Origin: Rotaria sp. Silwood1
Taxonomy: Eukaryota > Rotifera > Eurotatoria > Philodinida > Philodinidae
DNA length: 64,000 nt
Assembly: GCA_905250075.1 (NCBI GenBank)
Contig: CAJNOP010000014.1
Location: 16,537 to 80,536 of the forward strand
Direction of reading: 5' to 3'
Positions 10,888 through 22,592 of this stretch are shown here, piece after piece. A program made the position numbers and the translations under genes. The notes beneath the pieces were generated by a model. That model worked only from the letters and a program-made list of their open reading frames with translations, ran no database searches and was not told the DNA's origin. Position 1 is the stretch's first letter, and each line of letters begins with the position of its first letter.

Positions 10888-13840
10888 TTTTCTGTCGTTT
10901 TCTAAATATAAAAAACATTTTTTTATATATACTAAAACATAGACGATTTCAAGCTACATAAAACTGTCGGTTTTGTTTTCCAAATAAGTTTTTCTTTTCG
11001 GTGCCTAATTAAAATGATATAAATCAGCTCAATATTATTCAAGAGTGACGGTAGAAAAGAAACGAAAAAAAATTTATAACTTTACAATAAGACCTAAGCT
11101 GCCTTTTAAAGTATACAACAAAATTCTTCGTAAAATTTTCCACCTTCAATTACATTCTCCAGAATTCTAGAGAAAATATTTGAGAAAAATCGGCTTTGAA
11201 AGAAAACGTATGAAAACAATGAAAAAGTTCTTTTCGGATAAACCTATACCAGAGTTTTCATTTTTTTTTTTGATTCAAAATAACCTAAGCCTTTTTACTG
11301 CTCAATCTTATAGTTACACTATTTTGTTCAAAATTAAATTCTATATTGTATGACATAATAAATCTTTTGAGAATGCCAGTATGACTTTTGATAACATGAT
11401 TTTTCGAAGTGCATTCCAAAGTAAAGACAGATGTTAGTTACGAGATTTTTGCTCCTGAGTAAAAGCACTAGGAACTTTGAAAAGTCATTGCAAGATAGAA
11501 CATAAAATTCTCTATCTATTAGCGTTAAACACTTTGCTTTTAGCACTGGTCTTGATTAACAAAATCTTACACTAATCAATAAATGTCTACAAAAAATAGC
11601 AAATCGCCGTTGAATGATTAAGTAGAAGTGAATATGTTTAATTATGCGCTGAAAGGAAAGACTTGTATGAAAAACATAGTCGACAGTTTTGTAGAATTTG
11701 ACATTGTCTATCTTTTGATATATAAAGAAATTTTTTTCATAATTAGTAAATAAAAGAATAATGTACCAAGATTTACTACAATTTATCCTGGAACGCTCGC
11801 TATACATACACATTGTCTTATTAATATCTTTACTATGAAAATTTGAAATAACTCTAATTCAGTCTGATCGAATGAACTTATTTTTTGATTAGTGATAGGA
11901 GTTTATTCAGAATTGTTTTTCCACGCAGATAAAATAAAGCAAATACTTTTATTCAATGTTATTGTTGATCTCACTAAAGAAATTTTACTTTTTAGCAAGT
12001 GAAAAAAACTACATCTGAAGTTTTTCATAGATAACTTTCAATTGTCATTTAAGAGAATAAAAAGAAGAAGTCAAAACGAAGTTTATTAGTGATATGTCAT
12101 TGATGCACATAGCATAAAGCTTTAGAATTAGTTAGTTCAAGTGCTACAATTTGTGATCCAATAACTAAACGAACACTTGAAGCCCTTTGAGCATCAAATC
12201 ATCAATTTCCTTGCAAAAAGAATTGTGCTTTATTCTTGAAACTTGGAAATATTGTAGCCGCTGACTTTTAAATTAAGTAATTCTGAAAATTTGCTATTTT
12301 TGCATTAATCTAGTATCATGAATAAGGTTTTTTTTTACTTCTGTTTGTTATTTTCTTAGGCAACATCTAGCAGTTATCTATGGAACACTTCACATGTGTT
12401 TTGTTTTGCTTGTCAAAAGGTAAATTTTTTTCACGAGATCAACAATTATACTTAAGAAGAGTTTGCTTACCTTAACTGTATGAAAAAAAGTCTAAATAAC
12501 TTTCTAATACTGACCAAAACATCAGTCGGTTAGATCGGACTGAAGCGGAGATATTTCAATTTTTTATCGTAAAGATATTAATGGTACACCCTGCATATAT
12601 AATCGATTATAACTTGTTTTCCAAAAGAATTATATACTTTCTATGAAAAGATTCCAGTTAGGAATTCAAATTTTTCTATTTTTGGAACCGTAGATATGAA
12701 AAAATTTACATACAAAATCATCATCGAATGCTTTTAGTATCTATTAATATTTTGAAAATGTGAGACAAATTTTGAAAGAATGAGATTTACAGTTGAATAA
12801 AGTGATCCATTCCGAACATACACATTAGTTAAAAATTTAATAAACTTTAGAATTAGGCTGTAGTTAAAATTTTATTTTAAATGGTAAAAATAGAGCATTC
12901 TAATTTGAAGAAAAATGATTTCTGCTATACGTAATAGTAACGATATTCGAAAATTGCAAGAATAAATTCATTTCGAATATCCACAAAGTTATTAATTTTA
13001 ATTTTCATATTCGATGTTTGAAACTTATTTTTTACTCGAAAAAGAACTTTATTATTATAGCTCTAGTAGTTATGTCAATGACAATACTATATAAAAACAT
13101 TAGATATTACAAGAAAATTATATTATTATGGTTGTAAAAATTTTTTCGATACTTTGTGCAACAAACGAAATTAGCTCGAAGTAATGATCTGGTTTTTTTT
13201 ACAATGAAAAACTCAAAATTGATTTCTACTTGAATAAATATGAGGGATTATTCACTTCTTAAGTCATCACTAGGAAAGGAATCAAAAACTATGATGTCAT
13301 TATCAATAGTTATGTCATTCTATTTCTTTCTCAGATGAAAAGTGGCCCAGTGGCGCAAATTTCGTATTATGTAGTGTAAAATAAAAACCGAATTATGATA
13401 GGATTGAAAGAAATATAGAATGAGACAAATAAAGCTTTGTTCTTTTCTTAGCTAATGTTTCGTAAAAGACAAGTAAACAAACAGTTTAAAATTATTTTCT
13501 TAAGGTTTACTGTATTTCTGTTCCTAAATACTGCATAACAGTACTTGCTCAAATAACATACAATCCTTAGCTATAGCATACAAATTAACCCATCTTCAAT
13601 TCATTTTTGAGTGTTTATCAATCGAGTACCGATAGACTTCACCATGTTCAGGAATTTCGAAATTATTAGACCTAGTTCGGTTTGGTTCCATAACCAAATC
13701 GGAGGATTCAAGCTGTGGTTAAATCTTCAAATAACCCTTCTCACATTGACCCTCCTTATTTCATTTAAAATAAATAAGAGACATATAAATAAACGTTACC
13801 CTATAAATGTTCTTGTGAATTGTGTACATTTAAAAATGGC
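10888..13840. other. Gene-free stretch with one possible transposon end
   Basis: No coding region is supported in about 3 kb. The only structured item is the possible element end near 12515-12600. ORFs at 11334-11546, 11556-11813 and 13611-13883 lack protein character. Confidence 0.5.
12515..12600. mobile_element. Possible right terminus of a Tc1/mariner-like element
   Basis: The segment contains GATCGGACTGAAGCGGAGAT and ends with GGTACACCCTGCATATA. Read on the minus strand this is a CAGGGTGTACC terminus, resembling the CAGGGTGG ends of the complete elements at 46400 and 53882. No matching left end was identified. Confidence 0.3.
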
Positions 13841-14610
13841 CTATTTGTCAATGCGAAAGAACGGTGCTGACAATGCACATTGAGGTATTGCCCATCGTTC
13901 TGAAGATGTTGTTGGTGTTGTTGTTGTTGTTGTTGTTGGAGCATTCTGTTCCATATCATCATTAATTGTACGAGAGTTACTTGGTATAATCCATCGATTA
14001 TGTTTTTTATTTTCTTGTAAATCATGCGTTCTTGCACTATTAAATTTTTCTTTAAATTCTTCATGATTATGATTAATCCAATTTTCAGAATTCAATAAAA
14101 AATTTGCATCTAAATAACCAATACTATCGATTACAATACCAAATAAACAGTCTTCCAGTTGAGTACCACCTTCAGCCATTTCTATATTGTTACGTGATGC
14201 AATTTTACGAGGTGGTGTTCGTTCATAAAAAGGATTGAATGCATGTTCTATAATCGTACGACGTAAAACATGAAAAAATTCATGTAACATGATCACTAAT
14301 AATGCTCCAAACATAATTGAATTGTCCTTCAAATCTTTTGCATCATCAATCAATTCTAATAAAATAATATTTTTATTTATAATTATTGTTCTGTTGAAGC
14401 ATGTGATGGCACTAAAACATGTTGATAAGTTGGCGAATGCCAGTCCACGTTTTTCAATTATCTCTTCAATTGTATTATCAATAATATCTGAAATAAAAAC
14501 AATCGAATAGAAACTAAATATCATATTTACTTTGAGATTTAAGAGAAAATGGGAGGGGGTATTTACATCAACGTACCTTGAAGCGTTGTCCTCTTGTAGA
14601 GAACATCTTC
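13841..14610 (-). CDS. HEXXH zincin-like protein, 5' end unresolved
   Basis: The minus-strand reading frame encodes a protein with the sequence MLHEFFHVLRR, a perfect HEXXH zinc-binding/catalytic motif as in zincin metallopeptidases. Acidic downstream segments (EMAEGGTQLEDCLFG, then DANFLLNSENW) could supply a third ligand. The main exon is 13841-14487, with a clear acceptor (TTTTTATTTCAG) in front. A likely upstream exon ends with a donor at 14577 and joins in phase (...VLYKRTTLQ|DIIDNTIEE...). The first exon and start codon were not found, so the gene may be partial. The tail has a run of seven Thr codons, encoded by a trinucleotide repeat, before the stop. No signal peptide is visible in what can be read. 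Peptidase activity is inference from one motif. Confidence 0.5.
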
Positions 14611-15654
14611 AATGGTATATGTGCACAATAAAAAAAAGTCGATTAACTATTGATTGAATTATTGATTAAGTTCAAAACTAATTGAATACTTTATATTGGA
14701 GAGCATTTTAAAAGTCCTTTCTAGTGTATCATATGAATGATAGGTTTAGTTCATTCTACTATAGTTTTGTAGGAATAATGCCGTGCAAAAAAATAATTTT
14801 GAAGATGATTTTCTTTTATGCCGCTTTACTATTAATAAATCATAATTCATACTACATAAATAGTTTTCCATTGCTCTATGTTATTTCGATACTTCATATA
14901 TTGTGAACGACAAATGACAAAGATCTGCTACTGCTATATTTAAATGCTCTTTTATAAGAGTGTCGAAAATTAAAAAAAAAATATTATTCTTCAAAACTAG
15001 AATGATTCAGAGTGATTGTTAATTATCAGGATTCGTTACACTGCATGATACATGTATATAGAAACTTTTTTCGATTACCAGATACTATTATCTATTTATA
15101 TCCTGTAATCTTTATGTCACCATTAGCAATAAATCTTTTCTAATCTTTTCACAAAGTAGTAAAGGCAAATTATGTTGGATATGATGCATCTGTCTTCTCT
15201 ATATTCAAACACCCATACCCATCCTCATTACTTTCAGCGTTTTCATTGTGATATTTTTTTCTATATGGACAATTTTCCTTTTAAACATCCTGCCTTTCGA
15301 CATTTTACTATACTTTTCCATGTCATTTGTGAACTAGTGCTTGAAAATCTGACTGATAAATGCAAAATTATTCTTTGAATTAAACAGCTATTTTAGTAGC
15401 GATTGACTATGTAATAATATAAGAGAATAAATTGGTTCAGTATGATATAACTTATCAGTATTTGACTAGTATCAAATTTAAATAATTAAAATGTATTCTA
15501 AAAATAATGTTGATTATTTCAAGAATTACAAATCGGTTAGCTGAATATATTTACTACTACATGATAAGAAGACGAACTGATACCACTTGATTGCTGAGAA
15601 CAAGGTTTAATCCACGATTTTTTTTAATTTCAAATACGAACTATTATGTAAAGG
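14611..15654. other. Gene-free stretch
   Basis: Nothing recognisable is seen. ORFs at 14724-14906 and 15172-15378 lack support from splice sites or family resemblance. Confidence 0.5.
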
Positions 15655-16024
15655 CATTTATAAAACACGCGAACGCCCACATCTTTTGACAGTAAGTAGT
15701 CCTAGTCAAGTTAGATACACGGTCAAAATTTCAGCCTTTAATATGCTTGGATAAGAAAAAAAAGCATGGACTTACTCAATTTTAAGCGTTATAATTGAAT
15801 TTTGGCATTCCAAAGTCTATTATAAGGCTTAAAATTGAAAAAGTAGTTCCATGCTATTTTTCTTATGCAAACATATCAAAGGCTGAAATTTTGAACATAT
15901 AACTCTCTCGAGTAGAGCTATTCACTATCAAAAGATATGGTTGTTCGTGGAACCAAATCAGCGAGCTCTATCTACCCATAGTATCAGCTATCGTTTTGAG
16001 AATGTTCGTGTGTTTTACAAATAT
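15655..16024. mobile_element. Imperfect long inverted repeat (MITE-like)
   Basis: The left arm from 15655 (TTTATAAAACACGCGAACG...) matches, in reverse complement, sequence on the right ending near 15950, with an outer piece (GTTCGTGTGTTTTACAAAT) at 16003-16024. Inner arms share TCAAAATTTCAGCCTTT, ATAAGAAAAA and CAATTTTAAG blocks, with scattered mismatches. There is no coding content. It looks like an ageing fold-back/MITE element. It ends four bases before the stop codon of the ORF at 16028-16846. Confidence 0.6.
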
Positions 16025-16027
16025 TTA

Positions 16028-16846
16028 TTATATAACATTTTCTTTCGAAATAGGCTTAAAGTAGTGATTTTTGTTGGTTAATATAAGAAATGTTTTTGAA
16101 AGAATTTTTTTACCTTTAAAACGATCAGCATCAAGTATATTTGTTGATTGTATTTCATCATTGATTAATTCAAAGTAAATATTTGTAACAAATTCAATAT
16201 GTAAAATAGTACGAAATAATTGAATAAAATGTTTTAGTACTTTCCAATTGGATATATTCTTACTAATAATATCATCTTGTAATATACTTGACATCAAGCA
16301 TAAGTCTTCAGTTGTTATTTTTCTATGTGAAATAATTTTAATTAAGAATGTACCAATAAGTGCAAAAAAAAATGATAAATCTAAATGATCATCATTGATT
16401 AGTTCGAATTTGCCAAAGATATTTTTTTTTTCTATTAAACGTAATAGATGACATAAATTAATATTATTTAAATCAGAATTTGCTTCAATAAAATTGTAAT
16501 GTTTGTTTATCAAAATTGATAAAAACATGAAGAAATATTTTTTTAATAAATTCTCATCATTATAATATAATTCATATATTAAGTGTTTATACCTTAATGG
16601 TGGACAATCCTTTGAAATAGCTGTCAATTTTGTTTCGATATTTTTTACATTTAGAACACCATACACCACTTGTACAAATGTTTTAATGATATCATTAATC
16701 TTTTCTGATGTAAGATTTGATACATATTTATCAATATCATTTATATCATTGAGTCGAATTTGTATATTTTTCTTCTTAGATCGATTTTGATTAATATGAT
16801 CTTTATCGAATACTGTCAATTTGTTTTTTTCTTCCGATGATGCCAT
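16028..16846 (-). CDS. Hypothetical protein, 272 codons, helical
   Basis: A single uninterrupted minus-strand ORF starts at MASSEEKNKLTVFDKDH and reads as a soluble, helix-rich protein with a basic N-terminus (KKKNIQIRLND), a block NLTSEKINDIIKTFVQ, the conserved-looking CPPLRYKHLIYELYY, and hydrophobic helices such as FFMFLSILI. I do not recognise the family. The alternation of amphipathic helices would fit a HEAT/MIF4G-type fold, but that is a guess. A good donor occurs at 16113 (AAAG|GTAAAA), so the last about 28 codons may be intron and the true 3' exon may be missing. Inverted-repeat elements lie directly on both sides. There is no signal peptide or membrane anchor. Confidence 0.5.
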   Translation of the reverse strand: MASSEEKNKLTVFDKDHINQNRSKKKNIQIRLNDINDIDKYVSNLTSEKINDIIKTFVQVVYGVLNVKNIETKLTAISKDCPPLRYKHLIYELYYNDENLLKKYFFMFLSILINKHYNFIEANSDLNNINLCHLLRLIEKKNIFGKFELINDDHLDLSFFFALIGTFLIKIISHRKITTEDLCLMSSILQDDIISKNISNWKVLKHFIQLFRTILHIEFVTNIYFELINDEIQSTNILDADRFKGKKILSKTFLILTNKNHYFKPISKENVI

Positions 16847-16894
16847 TTTTTTCGTTCAAAAAAAAAAATCTACAATGTAAAAATGAATGCACGC

Positions 16895-17025
16895 TAGAAT
16901 GTCCTTTCAAAAATGTCCTCGGACGAAATGTCCTTTATTTTTTCGTCCTCTCACATACATATATATGTAAGGACGAAAAAATAAAGGACATTTCGTCCAA
17001 GGACATTTTCGAAAGGACATTCTAG
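16895..17025. mobile_element. Near-perfect 131-bp inverted repeat (hairpin MITE)
   Basis: The element begins CTAGAATGTCCTTTC and ends GAAAGGACATTCTAG. The arms, about 55 bp each, are almost fully complementary around a short loop containing CATATATATG. Each arm repeats the unit GGACATTT / GGACGAAA several times, so it is both an inverted repeat and internally repetitive. High arm identity suggests recent origin or constraint. It sits about 50 bp upstream of the start codon at 16846. Confidence 0.75.
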
Positions 17026-17215
17026 ACTGTTACCGTAAAAATAGTCAGCCGGCAGAGCGAAAAAAGCATAGCGTTTTAATCGAATCAATATTGAATGCAC
17101 TACGCGTGGCTACCTCTTAGAAAATTAAATGGGCTAAGATTTTCTTTAATATTAGAAGATAGAAAAAACAAAATTCTCTATCAAACTGTAGTTTTACTTT
17201 TTTCTAAAAAAGTAA

Positions 17216-17697
17216 CATAGAGTCAATGCACCTAAAGCGAACAGACATCTCACTGGTCTTCATTGTGACTGTAATATCTTAGTCATTTTTGTCATAAAAT
17301 AATTACTTTTATATCACGGGAAAGAAAACAAAATTCTGCATCTACTCATATAAAAAAATATTTCGTAGCTGTAAGAATATTTGAGTAATCAGCGGTAGAA
17401 AATCAAAAATTAAAAACGTTTGCTTTATGCGCATGTCCTTAAAGCGAACGCCCAGCAAGAAAATGTTCCTAAAGCAAACGCACCAGCAAAAAAACGAGCG
17501 AAAATAAAAAAAATTATATTATTTATCTGTTTCTGTTCACAAATTTCAATTAAATTTTATGAAATTTATATCATTCGATTCGTCATCCTTAACTCTATCA
17601 TTCTCTAGCGGTTCAGCTTAATCGAATTTAATTTCAAATTTTTATTCCATTTATAAAAAAAAGATTCTCCGTTCGCTTTAGGTGCATTGACTCTATG
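17216..17697. mobile_element. 482-bp element with identical 27-bp terminal inverted repeats
   Basis: The left end 17216-17242 (CATAGAGTCAATGCACC...) is the exact reverse complement of 17671-17697 (...GGTGCATTGACTCTATG). The 428-bp interior contains further copies of AAAGCGAACGC/AAAGCAAACGC (about 17440-17490). There is no transposase. It is best read as a non-autonomous DNA element; target-site duplications were not evident. Confidence 0.6.
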
Positions 17698-19185
17698 CGC
17701 AATAGACGTGTTTTTTTCTACTCTGACGAATACAGTCCGATAGAGTTCCCTACCTATGCGCTGAAAGGTTTTCCAAATATTCATTCGATGATGCATGAAA
17801 GTTACGAATTTATTTATGCAAAAAGTATGATCGAGTAAAGGAGACTTATGAGATACGAAATACAATCAAAAGTACTCGACAGGTCCTTGTTTTTGGGAGT
17901 GAATTTGAAGAGGATATATGAGAAAGAGTAGCATTTAAAGAAATTAAGTATGAGTGCTTAATATATGGTGAAATAGGAAACAATATGCCTATTTCTTTTC
18001 TAGCGCTTTCTCATTTACTAATTTTTCACGATTTTACTCAAACATGTGAACATGTAGTTTGATGAATCGGAGTGCGCGTAAACATTAAAACACATCGCAG
18101 TCACACTATCGAAACGTAACTACAATAGTTGGACTATAATCAACTCATTGTGTTCATAGTTGATGATACTATGTAGTATACAGTACGAAACGAAATGATA
18201 TTCGAAATCTTCAGTTACACATGTTTGTTTTAGGGTATGAGTATGTACATAAATGCTAAAAAAAAGTCAATAAGATATAGAGATTATACAAAATAGGATT
18301 GTTGCAGGAAACTGCTTAAAATGTCTTCAGCTTTATTTATTTAAGGAAATCTTCTAATGTGTTGAAGTCTCAGTAGAAGAGTTTATATCGTTAGGTGATA
18401 GCACTAGCCCTCTAGTTCTAAGAGATCAAATGTTGATTGATGAGGATTAATGAATTTTTGAGTAAGTACAAGAGAAGTATTTTCTTTGAAAAATTTCAAA
18501 CTAACTATGAAAAAATAAATCATACAAAAGCAAACGAAAAACTTAGAATACAGTCATTAATTAATATAATAAGTTTAAATATTTAATCATATTTAATTAT
18601 TAAATCCATTTGAGTAGATCGATATGAGCGAAGTACTTGACTTGACAGTGCCTATTAATATACAATTTTTCTTAGAGCAGCTAGATGAATTCATAGATTG
18701 AATAATAAATGAGCGGTAGAATTTTTATACTTGGACTAGATTTCATAATCAGAAAGTTTCAGTTCGAACAAGTTTATTAAAATTATAATGTATCAAATAG
18801 TTTTACATGTGAATGATAAATACGTAGTTTAGTTGTTTTAAGATGTAAGTTGAATCATTTTGAAACATATTATGAGATATGCAACTATTACAAAAGAATT
18901 TGTTAGCTAAAATTTTAAACACTTTCTCGAAGATAATGCATATATATTTAATATTGTCAAATCTTGTTATCAATAAAAACAATACCATATTTCGATCTAA
19001 TAAGTAATAAAAATATTTTCTAGTACATATATATATATTTATATGATGAATTAAGATTAATTCATTGAATGAGACATTTAATCCTTCTTTAATTCAAAAA
19101 TAAATAAAAATATAAACGAAATATATCTGACTCAATTCCGTTAGTGATGATCTTCAATAGTTTTCGTGTTCAATGTTTTCTTTTA
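17698..19185. other. Gene-free stretch
   Basis: No supported gene. The sequence is AT-rich, with only short unsupported ORFs such as 18803-18988. Confidence 0.5.
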
Positions 19186-20318
19186 TTAAACTCGTGTAAT
19201 ATCGCTATAACTTGTTGGTCGTGATTCATCAATAAACGGAATATCATCAAGATTATCGTAATAGTAAGATATTATTGGTGTATTTCCATTAATTATATTT
19301 GATGATGATTTTCGAAGAGATGAAGATAACATATTTTTCTCCAATTCCTGTTTACTATTTGATGATATAGTTACATTTATATTGTTTGACAGCTAAATTA
19401 AATAAAGATTCTTTAAATGTGATAAAAAGAAACAAAAACTCTTACTGGATTTGACAAGGATAATTTAGTGTCAGATATTTTCTCGGATTGGTCAGGTATA
19501 AGAAGACAATCTTTTTGTTCTTGACGTTTTAAATTACGGCGTCTAAAAAGGAAATTAAAAATCGATATGTAAACTTATTAGATATTTTTGTCAGAAAACT
19601 AAACTGATGAACCAAAGAAAATAAGGGCTGAAATGAAAGAATATCATTAGCAATTCTTATGTTCTTCTTATTCGATGAGAATAATTTAGGATGAATATTA
19701 TTATGAATCTCCATAGATTTCCTAATGTCTCAGTAGAATCACCAATGTTTATGAAAATTGTCTCGAAATAAACATCAAAGGACTTTTTCACTGATTGGTT
19801 TTCATGACTTAGATTAAGATTTATACACTATTCATTATAGAATATAGTTGAATAATAAGTTTATTTTCAGGTCAATTGAACAAAACTACTTGATAGTTAT
19901 ACATAGACACAGAATTCTTCTTAGAGATTACGGGAATGTTTAATGAAATCGTGTGGACAATTGATGATAGATCATGTATTAATAGAGTCGAAATCAATAC
20001 TCAAATTCTGACCAATTTTATTTAAAAGGATAACTTATGTAAATCTAATTGATAACAATATTCTTTTACATACCGATTGAGACAAATACAAATACATGCA
20101 GAAATACATATTGTAAAACAGATGAGTACAGTTATTGCAGTAATAGCAATAAATAAAAGTCGCATAATTTCATTACTAAGTCTGAATTCATTATCGATTG
20201 AATCTAATGTGCCATTCATTGAACTATTATAAATTGATTCCGATTGACCGCTAATTGTATCCATTGATGGAACACTCAATGATTCACGAAGATTCATATT
20301 CTTCGATAAATCAGTCAT
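19186..20318 (-). CDS. Small single-pass membrane protein (182 aa), unknown family
   Basis: Three minus-strand exons, 20318-20074, 19542-19446 and 19392-19186, join in phase with canonical GT-AG introns into 182 residues. The N-terminal about 53 residues are polar and hold two N-glycosylation sequons (NSS, NGT), suggesting an extracellular or lumenal side. Residues 54-80 form one membrane segment with an unusual Cys-rich end (CISACICICL). The cytoplasmic tail starts with a basic stop-transfer patch (NRRRNLKRQ) and is otherwise Ser/Asn-rich. It ends with a tyrosine-rich stretch (ISYYYDNLDD), then SRPTSYSDITRV. The last four residues, ITRV, fit a class I PDZ-binding pattern (S/T-x-hydrophobic). 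There is no signal peptide. I do not recognise a homologue. An adhesion or signalling adaptor is one possibility. The start ATG is tentative. Confidence 0.6.
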
Positions 20319-21203
20319 AGTAAATCCAATAATTCAAGATTGTAATAACTGTGAACAATACATGATAAATTTTAAAAAAAAGTAGAACAAACTGATCTAT
20401 ATGTGTATCTATAAAGAAAAAAAAAGTATAGACATAAAAGTCAATATATACATAGAGTAGAAGAGAAAGAACAATGATTGATTTACAGATACATCAAGAA
20501 AAAGAAAAGAGAGGCCTTCAAATAATAAATAGATTTAAATTTAGTTTATATAAAGATATATTATGAGTGTTTATTTATGTATATATATATATAAATTTTT
20601 TACGTAGTTTATAAAAAAAAACCGGTAATTTGTGATGAATTAATCTTTACGTATAAACATGTGTAGACTTTAATTTACTTTGCATGGTCAATTAGTATTT
20701 ATGAATGATAAGTAACTACGCGTAGACATGCATACACCTTTCAATGATAATAATGATTCTTTTCTTCCTCTTGAATAAGTTTTTTTCCTTTTCATGAGGA
20801 AGTGACAATGTTAAGAAGCGTAGTTTTGTCGTTACTTCTATTCGTTGAAATGATGCGTGAGATGCCTTGAATGTCAACGAGAAAAATATATTCAATTCAC
20901 ATTTACACACACATACACCATTCATATTTATTTGATGAAGAGAGGAAATAGGAAAAGACGATGAGATAAAGCAAAAACACTACTCTTTAAGAGATAATGA
21001 AAAATATTTCTTTTCATCTTAGTCCTCTTGACGAAGTCTTACATTGACACAATTGAAGATGACATTCAATTCAAGAATATAGAAAAACTTAATCTGATCT
21101 TAGAAGCTTTCTCTTCTTTTCTTTTATTAATTTAATTTTCATGCTCATTGTTAAATGTCTGATAGAAAAATTTGTTGACAATGCATTCTACAGCATAGCG
21201 TAT

Positions 21204-21224
21204 AGATATATATATATATATATA
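21204..21224. repeat. (TA)n microsatellite
   Basis: About ten tandem TA units. Confidence 0.8.
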
Positions 21225-22577
21225 CAAAAGAAATAATTACTTGTTCATTGTTAAAAATATGCTTCGTTACATAGCTCTTAACTAACGAACGATTGAAGAA
21301 GAAAATTTCTAGATCGATATATTTTTGATAAAATGTAGCAATACAGTATCGTCGAGATTTAATCCTTTTTATGATTAAAAAAAGGAACATTTCTAGGGAA
21401 AAACTATATTGAAGAATCTAATGAGAGATATTTTTCAAAGATTGAAAAAAAAAATTTAGAATAAAAGGTATCGAAAAACTATTTCATAAAGTTTTTAAAT
21501 CTAAAAACAAAAATTTACCTCATTAGAAAGGTTACCTTTTGATTCGTCTATGTCGAGTTTTACAATATAAGAAAGGAGAATTATTATTGCACCAAAATAA
21601 GAAATATTCTATATTTTTGTATAATTGGCGCTATGAACACTTTTAATAAAACATCTTCTAGTAGCACCTTTTTTTTCATAGGTAGTAGTTGCACTGGAAA
21701 AAATTTTAATTTTACTTCGAAAAAGACTTTGTCAGAAGCTATCTATTATTTATTAAAAAAAAAGAAGCTTATCAATTTTTCTTTTAAAAGATATTATTTG
21801 AAAAAGGATTCAACTTTGCTTCCGTTCCTTGTACGCTAGATCAATTATTTTAATCTTACAAAAAAGTCTTCATGACCATGAACATTTGTATAAATATATA
21901 CATATATATGATTCTGGAAGTAGATAATGAAAAAGGATTAAAAAAATCGTGAGAAAAATTATGAAAGGATTTTGTAATACCTTTTAATTAAAGATTTTTT
22001 TGTAACCTTCAAGAAATATTTCCGACCAAATTCTTTTATATAATTTTGCAATAGACACTTTACATATTCTAACATTAAAAAAAAATTAAGTCTTTACGAT
22101 ACTGCATTGCAATATTGTATGAAAAATAAAATTAATACAGAAGCTTTGCTGTAAACACTAACGAGAAAAGCAAGCTTAACTTAAGTATGCTACTAATAAA
22201 TTTCTCAATAATCGTGTCGACAAACCAGGAAAAACGTTCAATATAAACAAGAAAAAAAACAGACTGCACACTTCTTTCTTTCTAAACATAATTTTATGAA
22301 TCAAAAGGCATAAAAAATTACACTAATAATAGTATATCCAAGAGAGTATATGTTGTATTCCTAAAATAAAAAGATGTACTCAACGTTATCTGTATACATT
22401 AGTATAGAATAATGATAATAAAAGTGAAGAAATAAAACGTGGAAGACACCAACAAAAAGAAAGAGGAAAATCCTAAGGCATCGTTTCCCTTCATGTTCTC
22501 TATGCTCGACTTCCGACGTCCGGTTAAGACAACATTCTTGCTACTACTTTAACATTGCTTAGTCAATGATGAAATCT

Positions 22578-22592
22578 GTGTGTGTGTGTGTG
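22578..22592. repeat. (TG)n microsatellite
   Basis: A short uninterrupted TG run of about seven units. Confidence 0.8.
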
